Shown here: positions 58,440 through 64,000 of the stretch, in pieces | How the letters are laid out: each line of letters begins with the position of its first letter | Numbering within the stretch: position 1 is the stretch's first letter | Source: Pseudomonas viridiflava | Lineage (GTDB): Bacteria > Pseudomonadota > Gammaproteobacteria > Pseudomonadales > Pseudomonadaceae | Assembly: GCF_900583165.1 (NCBI RefSeq) | Contig: NZ_UTKY01000075.1 | Location: 1 to 64,000 of the forward strand | Direction of reading: 5' to 3' | DNA length: 64,000 nucleotides | Notes under the pieces: model-generated | Told to the model about the DNA's origin: nothing | The model's input: the letters and a program-made list of their open reading frames with translations, nothing else | The model's database searches: none | Position numbers and translations under genes: made by a program

Positions 58440-59939
58440 ATGTCTACCCCGCAAACGGAACAGACCGGACAGCCGCTGGCGACGTCCGAATTCGACCCCG
58501 GCGACTTCGCCAGTCTGCTGCACAAGGAGTTCAAGCCCAGGACCGACAACGCCAGGGACGCCGTGGAATCCGCCGTGCGCACCCTGGCCGAACAGGCCCT
58601 GCTGGGCACGCAACTGATGCCCCATGACGTGCTGGGCACCATTGAGGGTCTGATCGCCGCCCTCGACCAGAAGCTCACCGAACAGATCAATCACATCCTC
58701 CATCACGAAGAGTTCCAGGCTGTGGAGAGTGCGTGGCGCGGCCTGCACTACCTGGTCAGTAATACCGAGACCGACGAGTCGCTGAAGATCCGCGTGATGA
58801 ACATTTCCAAGAGCGAAGTGCACAAAACCTTGCGCAAGTTCAAAGGGGTGGCCTGGGACCAGAGCCCGATCTTCAAGAAATTGTATGAAGAGGAATACGG
58901 TCAGTTCGGTGGCGAGCCTTACGGTGCGTTCGTGGCCGATTATTACTTCAACAACAGTGCGCCCGATGTAGAACTGCTGGCGCAGATGGCCCGTGTCAGC
59001 GCCGCCGCCCACTGCCCGCTGATCACTGCTGCTGACCCCAGCGTTATGTTGATGGACTCGTGGCAAGAATTGGCCAACCCGCGTGACCTGACCAAGATCT
59101 TCCAAACGCCGGAGCACGCAGCTTGGCGCAGCTTTCGCAGCAGCGAAGACGCGCGTTACGTCGGCTTGGCGATGCCACGCTTTTTGTCCCGTGCGCCGTA
59201 CGGGGCCAAGACCAACCCCGTGGAAGCCTTCGACTTCGAAGAAACCACCGACAGCGCCGGGGCTCGGGACTTCACCTGGGCCAACTCGGCTTACGCCATG
59301 GCGGTCAACATCAACCGCTCGTTCAAGCATTACGGCTGGTGCTCGCAGATTCGCGGCATCGAATCCGGTGGTGTGGTGGCGAGCCTGCCGGTGCACACCT
59401 TCCCGACCGATGACGGCGGCGTGGACATGACTTGCCCCACCGAAATAGCCATCAGCGACCGGCGTGAAGCGGAGCTGGCGAAGAACGGTTTCATGCCCCT
59501 GGTGCATAAGAAAAACAGTGACCTTGCGGCCTTTATCGGCGCGCAGTCCATGCATAAGCCTGCCGAATACGAAGACCCCGACGCGACCGCCAACGCCAAC
59601 CTGGCCGCGCGCCTGCCATACCTGTTCGCCACGTGCCGCTTTGCCCACTACTTGAAATGCATCGTGCGCGACAAAGTCGGCTCGTTCAAAGAGCGGGAAG
59701 ACATGCAGGTATGGCTCAACAACTGGATCGGCCGCTACGTCGAACATAACCCCGCTACTGCCACCGATGCGGACAAGGCGCGCAAACCGCTGGCCGGCGC
59801 CGAGGTGGTGGTCGAGGAAATCGAAGGCAACCCTGGCTATTACAGCGCCAAGTTTTTCCTGCGGCCTCACTACCAATTAGAAGGCTTGACCGTGTCCCTG
59901 CGCCTGGTCTCGAAGCTGCCATCAACTCGTTCCGTTTAA
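58440..59939 (+). CDS. tssC: Type VI secretion system contractile sheath large subunit TssC
   Basis: A 499-residue sheath protein (VipB-like). Typical segments are EFQAVESAWRGLHYLVSNTETDESLKIRVMNISKSE, FGGEPYGAFVADYYF, the AAWRSFRSSEDARYVGLAMPRFLSRAPYG block and the C-terminal FAHYLKCIVRDKVGSF with YYSAKFFLRPHYQLEGLTVSLRLVSKLP. GAGGAT lies 6 nt before the ATG. With TssB it forms the sheath whose contraction drives the Hcp tube. Confidence 0.96.
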   Translation: MSTPQTEQTGQPLATSEFDPGDFASLLHKEFKPRTDNARDAVESAVRTLAEQALLGTQLMPHDVLGTIEGLIAALDQKLTEQINHILHHEEFQAVESAWRGLHYLVSNTETDESLKIRVMNISKSEVHKTLRKFKGVAWDQSPIFKKLYEEEYGQFGGEPYGAFVADYYFNNSAPDVELLAQMARVSAAAHCPLITAADPSVMLMDSWQELANPRDLTKIFQTPEHAAWRSFRSSEDARYVGLAMPRFLSRAPYGAKTNPVEAFDFEETTDSAGARDFTWANSAYAMAVNINRSFKHYGWCSQIRGIESGGVVASLPVHTFPTDDGGVDMTCPTEIAISDRREAELAKNGFMPLVHKKNSDLAAFIGAQSMHKPAEYEDPDATANANLAARLPYLFATCRFAHYLKCIVRDKVGSFKEREDMQVWLNNWIGRYVEHNPATATDADKARKPLAGAEVVVEEIEGNPGYYSAKFFLRPHYQLEGLTVSLRLVSKLPSTRSV

Positions 59940-59960
59940 ACAACCACAAAGGAAAACAAC

Positions 59961-60440
59961 ATGATCCTGCTTAACTTCAAAGGCACTCCTATCAAAGGCA
60001 CCTCAACCGTCGACGCCCACACCGATTGGATCACCATCGACGCGCTTCAAATGGGCGTTGGCCGGGCGATTTCCAGCAGTGGCGGCGGTGACCGCGATAC
60101 GAGCAACCCTTCGTTTTCGGAAATTTCCTTGAGCAAGGCGACCGACCTGGCGTCCGCCGACCTGTTCATGCAGGCCGTGTGCGGCAAGAGCCTGGGGGAT
60201 GCCGAAATCCACTTTATCCAGACTGGCGGCGCAGACAAGAAGCAACAAGTGTTTCTCAAGTTGATCCTGGGCGGCGCGATCATCAGTGCCTACTCCGTCG
60301 CGAGTAATGGCGATCGCCCGACCGAGACACTCTCGATCAACTTCACGACCATTAGCTACGAGTACAACGCCTTCGCCGGCGACACCGTGAAAACCGGCAC
60401 GCCGAAGAAATGGGATCTGGAAAAGAACCAGAAACTCTGA
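59961..60440 (+). CDS. hcp: Type VI secretion system tube protein Hcp
   Basis: A 159-residue Hcp. The N-terminal MILLNFKGTPIKGTSTVDAH and core TDLASADLFMQAVCGKSLGDAEIHFIQTGGADKKQQVFLKLILGGAIISAYSVAS are typical, as is the final ISYEYNAF. Six-membered rings of Hcp stack into the ejected tube. It is preceded by AAAGGAAAA and followed by an intergenic hairpin that could lower expression of the genes after it, consistent with the much larger amounts of Hcp needed. Confidence 0.95.
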   Translation: MILLNFKGTPIKGTSTVDAHTDWITIDALQMGVGRAISSSGGGDRDTSNPSFSEISLSKATDLASADLFMQAVCGKSLGDAEIHFIQTGGADKKQQVFLKLILGGAIISAYSVASNGDRPTETLSINFTTISYEYNAFAGDTVKTGTPKKWDLEKNQKL

Positions 60441-60446
60441 TGGGCA

Positions 60447-60500
60447 GTGAGCAGGCTGGTCGAATGATCGCGCCTTTTAGCGCGGGGCAAGCCTGCTCAC
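60447..60500 (+). promoter_or_regulatory. Intergenic hairpin between hcp and tssE
   Basis: GTGAGCAGGCT (60447-60457) and AGCCTGCTCAC (60490-60500) are perfect 11-bp inverse complements, with an inner CGCGC-ctttta-GCGCG stem between them. The arms resemble the second REP family at 32808. There is no T-run after the stem, so it may stabilise the hcp 3' end or attenuate read-through rather than terminate fully. Confidence 0.65.
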
Positions 60501-60516
60501 GACAGGGTGTTCACTC

Positions 60517-61035
60517 ATGATTGAGCTGACCCATCGACAACGGTTGCAACCCTCATTGCTCGACCGTTTGAGCGATGACGACATCGAGCAGGCCGTTGAG
60601 CCACGGGGCAAGCGCGTGCTGTCCATGGGCGATTTGCGCAAGGCGGTGCTGCGTGACCTGGGATGGCTGCTCAACAGCACCCGCCTGGGCAGCGCGTGCG
60701 ACCTGCGAGGGCAACCATTGGCAATGCATTCAGTGATTAATTTCGGCCTGCCGGACCTGGCAGGCAAGACCTCGGCCGGGTTAGACCGGGAGGAACTGGG
60801 GCGGCGTATTCGTCAGGCGATCTGGGATTTCGAACCGCGCATTTTGCGCGACAGCCTGCGCGTAGTGCCGGTTGCCCCCTCTGGCGCAGCGATCAGCCCC
60901 AATCAAATGGCCTTTGAAATTCATGGCGAACTCTGGGGCCAACCGCTGCCCGAGCGCCTGTACCTAAAAACCGAGCTCGACCTGGAAGCAGGAGAAGCCC
61001 GGCTCTTCGATATCGAGACAAGGGACGTGCGGTGA
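60517..61035 (+). CDS. tssE: Type VI secretion system baseplate protein TssE
   Basis: A 172-residue gp25-like baseplate protein. The family core is SVINFGLPDLAGKTSAGLDREELGRRIRQAIWDFEPRI, and the C-terminus FEIHGELWGQPLPERLYLKTELDLEAGEARL is typical. The N-terminal RQRLQPSLLDRLSDDD is also conserved. The ribosome site is weak (cagggtg), matching a lower expression level than hcp. Its stop codon overlaps the tssF start by four bases. Confidence 0.93.
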   Translation: MIELTHRQRLQPSLLDRLSDDDIEQAVEPRGKRVLSMGDLRKAVLRDLGWLLNSTRLGSACDLRGQPLAMHSVINFGLPDLAGKTSAGLDREELGRRIRQAIWDFEPRILRDSLRVVPVAPSGAAISPNQMAFEIHGELWGQPLPERLYLKTELDLEAGEARLFDIETRDVR

Positions 61036-62909
61036 ACGCCAAACTGCTGCGCTATTACGAACGTGAACTGGCTCACTTGCGGGAAGTTGGCGGTGAATTC
61101 GCCCGCGACTACCCCAAGATTGCCGGTCGCCTGGGGCTGGAAACCTATGCCTGCGCCGATCCCTACGTGGAGCGTTTGCTGGAGGGTTTCAGTTTCCTGG
61201 CTGCGCGAGTGCAGTTGAAAATTGATGCCGAGTTCCCGCGCTTTACCAATCACTTACTGGAACTGGTTTACCCACACTACCTGGCGCCCACGCCGTCGAT
61301 GGCGGTGGTGCAATTGCAGCCGGACATGAGCCAAGGCAGCCTCGCAACCGGCTTCAAGGTGCCGCGTGGGACGGCGCTGCACAGTCAGCTCGGCAAGGAC
61401 GAGCAGACCGCCTGCGAATTTCGCACGGCCCACGAGGTGAACCTGTGGCCCATCGAGTTGGTGGAAGCCCGCTACTTTGCCTGTGGCGCTCAGGTGGCCG
61501 GTATCGATCTGTCGCGCCTCGGCCCGGTGAAGGCGGCCCTGCGCCTGCGTCTGCGGGTCGGTGCCGGCTTGACATTCAGTGAGTTGTCTCTCGACCAGTT
61601 GCCGCTGCATCTACGCGGCGGCGAAGCCATGCCTGCGCGCATCCTTGAACAGTTGCTGGCCCAGGCCGCCGGGGTATTGGTCATGCCAGTGCAGGAGCAG
61701 GCGGACTGGCATCAGGTGCTGCCGGCCAGCGTCATTCGAAGCCTCGGCTACACCGACAACGAAGCTTTGTTGCCCAGCGGTCCGCGTTCGTTCCAGGGGT
61801 ATCGCCTGTTGCAGGAATACTTCGCCATGCCTCAGCGCTTCATGTTCGTGCAGGTGTCAGGCCTGGCCGACAGCGTCAGCCGCTGCGCAAGCGAGCATCT
61901 GGACGTGATTGTGCTGTTCAAGAAGCTCGAACCGCTGCTGGAACAGGGCCTCAGCGCTGCCAACTTCGCCTTGTTCTGCACGCCGGTCATCAACTTGTTT
62001 CCGATGCGTGCCGAGCGTGTGCATGTGTCCGATCAGCAAACGGAGTACCACGTGATACCGGATCGCACCCGGCCGATGGATTTCGAAGTACACCAGATCC
62101 AAGGCGTGGCCGGTTATGGCACGGGCACCGAGACCCGCCAGACGTTCGAGTCGTTCTACCGCGCCAATGACCTGCACGGGGGCACAACGGCGAATGCCTA
62201 CTACCAGGTGCGCCGTGATGCGCGGCGGTTATCCGAGCAACAGCAACGCCAAGGCCCGCGCTCCAGCTACATTGGCAGCGAAGTGTTTTTATCCCTGGTG
62301 GACGCTGCTGATGCGCCTTACAGCAGTGACCTGCGCCAGCTGGGTATCGATACATTGTGCAGTAATCGCGACCTGGTACTGAGCATGCCGGTGGGCAGCG
62401 GGCGCACTGACTTCACTGTCGAAACCGGCGCGCCGGTGCACGCGGTGCGCTGCATGAGCGGGCCCACAATGCCGGCACCGTCATTTGCCGAAGGGGAGAC
62501 GGCGTGGCGCCTGGTCAGCCAACTGTCACTCAATTATCTCTCGCTGCTGGACCACGATGAAGGGCAGGGCGCGCGCGCCCTGCGTGACCTGCTGCGGCTG
62601 TATTGCCGGCTCGACGACGAAGCCGCCCACAAGCAGATCGAGGGTCTACGCTCGGTGACCGCCAAGAGCATTGTGCGGCGTTTGCCCGTACCGGGGCCGA
62701 TCACCTATGGGCGGGGGTTACAGGTGAGCGTGACCCTGGACGAGGCGGCGTTCGAAGGGGCGGGTGTGTTTGTATTGGGCGCGGTGCTTGAGCAGTTTTT
62801 TGCCAAGTACGTGTCGCTCAATGCGTTTACCGAGACGCTGATTATCAGCACTGCCAGGGGGCTGATCATGCAGTGGCCGGCACGGGTGGGCAGATGCGAG
62901 ATCCTCTGA
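61032..62909 (+). CDS. tssF: Type VI secretion system baseplate protein TssF
   Basis: A 625-residue baseplate subunit. The N-terminus LLRYYERELAHLREVGGEFARDYPKIAGRLGLE and RVQLKIDAEFPRFTNHLLELVYPHYLAPTPSM, and the C-terminal GRGLQVSVTLDEAAFEGAGVFVLGAVLEQFFAKYVSLNAFTETLI, are strongly conserved in TssF. The start is a GTG overlapping the tssE stop. With TssG and TssE it forms the wedge of the baseplate. Confidence 0.95.
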   Translation: MNAKLLRYYERELAHLREVGGEFARDYPKIAGRLGLETYACADPYVERLLEGFSFLAARVQLKIDAEFPRFTNHLLELVYPHYLAPTPSMAVVQLQPDMSQGSLATGFKVPRGTALHSQLGKDEQTACEFRTAHEVNLWPIELVEARYFACGAQVAGIDLSRLGPVKAALRLRLRVGAGLTFSELSLDQLPLHLRGGEAMPARILEQLLAQAAGVLVMPVQEQADWHQVLPASVIRSLGYTDNEALLPSGPRSFQGYRLLQEYFAMPQRFMFVQVSGLADSVSRCASEHLDVIVLFKKLEPLLEQGLSAANFALFCTPVINLFPMRAERVHVSDQQTEYHVIPDRTRPMDFEVHQIQGVAGYGTGTETRQTFESFYRANDLHGGTTANAYYQVRRDARRLSEQQQRQGPRSSYIGSEVFLSLVDAADAPYSSDLRQLGIDTLCSNRDLVLSMPVGSGRTDFTVETGAPVHAVRCMSGPTMPAPSFAEGETAWRLVSQLSLNYLSLLDHDEGQGARALRDLLRLYCRLDDEAAHKQIEGLRSVTAKSIVRRLPVPGPITYGRGLQVSVTLDEAAFEGAGVFVLGAVLEQFFAKYVSLNAFTETLIISTARGLIMQWPARVGRCEIL

Positions 62910-63913
62910 CCCTGCTGGACGCGCTGGAGGCCCATCCGGCACGTTTCGATTTCTATGGCGCCTTGCGTCAGTTGGAGTGCGCCTTCGCGCATTTACCGCG
63001 TATTGGTCAGGCTGCACGCCCAGCGGATGAGGCGGTGCGTTTTGGCCAGCAGTTGTCCCTGGCGTTTGAACCGGCAATGATCGCGGCCCTCACGCCTGGC
63101 ACCCCGCCCAAATTGCTGCTGAATTTTTTCGGCCTCATGGGTGCCAACGGGCCCTTGCCGATTCACCTGAGCGAACACATCCGCGACCGCCAGCGCAATT
63201 GCAACGACCCCACATCCGCGGCGTTTTTCGATGTATTTCATCACCGCATGATCAGCCTGTTCTACCGCGCGTGGGCCAGCGCGCAGCCGGCGGTGAGTCG
63301 GGATCGACCGGGGGCGGATCGGTTCGCGCAGTACATCGGGGCACTGATCGGTATCGGTCAGCCATCGTTGCGTGATCGCGACAGCGTACCGGACGTGGCC
63401 AAGCTGCATTTTGCCGGGCGCCTGGGGGCACAGGCACGCAATGCCGAAGGCCTGGGGGCGTTGCTGAGCGACTATCTCGGCGTACCGGTGGCGGTTGAAC
63501 AGTTTGTTGGCCACTGGATGACATTGCCCCCCGACGGCCTGTGTGCCCTGCGCAGTGGCCCCAATGCCAGCGTATTGGGCCGGGATACCGTGATGGGCAA
63601 GCGGGTGTGGAACGCCCAACACAAGTTTCGGCTGCTGGTCGGGCCCCTGGACCTGGCGCAAGCCCGCAGCCTGCTGCCCGGCGGCGACAGCCTGCAACGG
63701 GTGCAGGACTGGGTACGCCAGTACGTCGGCCTGACCCTGGACTGGGACGTCAACTTGATCATCAAGAAAGAACACCTGCCTGGCTTGCGCCTGGGTCGCG
63801 CACCGCTGGGCTGGGCCAGTTGGTTGAGGACCAAGGCCCCATCGACGGATGACCGGCAATTGCGGGTCAGCCCACGGCCCATTTTTAAATCTGAAGGACC
63901 TGCCCATGGCTGA
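62894..63913 (+). CDS. tssG: Type VI secretion system baseplate protein TssG
   Basis: A 339-residue baseplate subunit. The N-terminus MRDPLTLLDALEAHPARFDFYGALRQLECAF, the GANGPLPIHLSEHIRDRQRN segment and FDVFHHRMISLFYRAWASAQP are characteristic. The frame is open from a GTG at 62873; ATG 62894 was chosen because it gives the standard N-terminus, but both starts overlap the end of tssF (16 or 37 bases). The stop overlaps the tssH start by 8 bases. Confidence 0.92.
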   Translation: MRDPLTLLDALEAHPARFDFYGALRQLECAFAHLPRIGQAARPADEAVRFGQQLSLAFEPAMIAALTPGTPPKLLLNFFGLMGANGPLPIHLSEHIRDRQRNCNDPTSAAFFDVFHHRMISLFYRAWASAQPAVSRDRPGADRFAQYIGALIGIGQPSLRDRDSVPDVAKLHFAGRLGAQARNAEGLGALLSDYLGVPVAVEQFVGHWMTLPPDGLCALRSGPNASVLGRDTVMGKRVWNAQHKFRLLVGPLDLAQARSLLPGGDSLQRVQDWVRQYVGLTLDWDVNLIIKKEHLPGLRLGRAPLGWASWLRTKAPSTDDRQLRVSPRPIFKSEGPAHG

Positions 63914-64000
63914 TATCAGTCGCGTCGCGCTTTTTGGCAAACTCAACGGCCTGTGTTACCGGGCCATCGAAAGCAGTACCGTGTTCTGCAAGCTGCGAGG
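63906..64000 (+). CDS. tssH: Type VI secretion system AAA+ ATPase TssH (ClpV), N-terminal fragment
   Basis: Only 31 codons are in the window: MADISRVALFGKLNGLCYRA then IESSTVFCKLRG. This matches the beginning of ClpV (TssH), whose N-terminal domain binds contracted sheath (TssBC) for ATP-driven disassembly. It follows tssG with an 8-base overlap, the usual position. The gene continues past the right edge. Confidence 0.88.
   Translation, partial: MADISRVALFGKLNGLCYRAIESSTVFCKLR

Noticed and set aside
57963..59876. A 637-codon minus-strand open frame opposite tssB-tssC
   Set aside because: It is antisense to well-conserved tssB and tssC, has no ribosome site and no recognisable domain.
1709..60516. 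The repeated hairpins in intergenic gaps as a CRISPR array
   Set aside because: They are scattered singly over the window, with no regular spacing, no spacers and no cas genes.

Overview
The window looks like the chromosome of a Pseudomonas of the P. fluorescens group. The coding is dense and GC-rich, the order ppiB-lpxH / glnS-cysS is the one found in Pseudomonas, the Na+/H+ antiporter has the fused ShaAB form, and five 89-bp REP doublets (REPINs) typical of this group lie between genes. All functions below were assigned by reading motifs by eye; no database search was run.

Layout. 1-6.6 kb: the 3' end of tamB, then a MarR-controlled EmrAB/NodT-type efflux operon with two palindromic operators. 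6.8-11.4 kb: housekeeping genes (lpxH and ppiB on the minus strand, glnS and cysS on the plus strand). 11.5-14.5 kb: a small accessory stretch with an MFS transporter, an SDR oxidoreductase, a HxlR regulator and a truncated HIT gene. 14.6-20.7 kb: the six-gene Sha (Mrp/Pha) cation/proton antiporter operon on the minus strand. 20.8-22.4 kb: an EamA exporter divergent from an XRE-cupin regulator. 22.5-32.8 kb: an apparent organosulfur acquisition locus. It starts at a probable sigma-54 promoter and holds sfnB, a small SfnB-like protein and a DszA-type flavin monooxygenase, then a degenerate acyl-CoA-ligase-like gene, a complete branched-chain-amino-acid-type ABC importer and an FAD/NAD(P)-binding protein.

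33.0-42.0 kb: a visibly more AT-rich island of four large unrecognised proteins. Two are RCC1-like tandem paralogues on the plus strand, and two are related beta-rich repeat proteins on the minus strand at the edges. The four genes share a 16-17 bp palindrome about 77-88 bp upstream of their start codons. Two copies of a conserved non-coding block of roughly 280 bp lie in inverted orientation at the two sides, each in the same orientation relative to the gene it precedes. This is the most novel part of the window. 42.0-47.7 kb: a MacAB/TolC-type exporter operon on the minus strand with a divergent TetR regulator.

47.9-56.6 kb: assorted chromosomal genes: FUSC protein, GapN-like aldehyde dehydrogenase, DyP peroxidase, Tat-exported beta-carbonic anhydrase, an MFS transporter, several small conserved proteins and an arylamine N-acetyltransferase. 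56.8-64.0 kb: the start of a type VI secretion operon, tssA-tssB-tssC-hcp-tssE-tssF-tssG-tssH, which runs off the right edge. No rRNA, tRNA or CRISPR array was seen.
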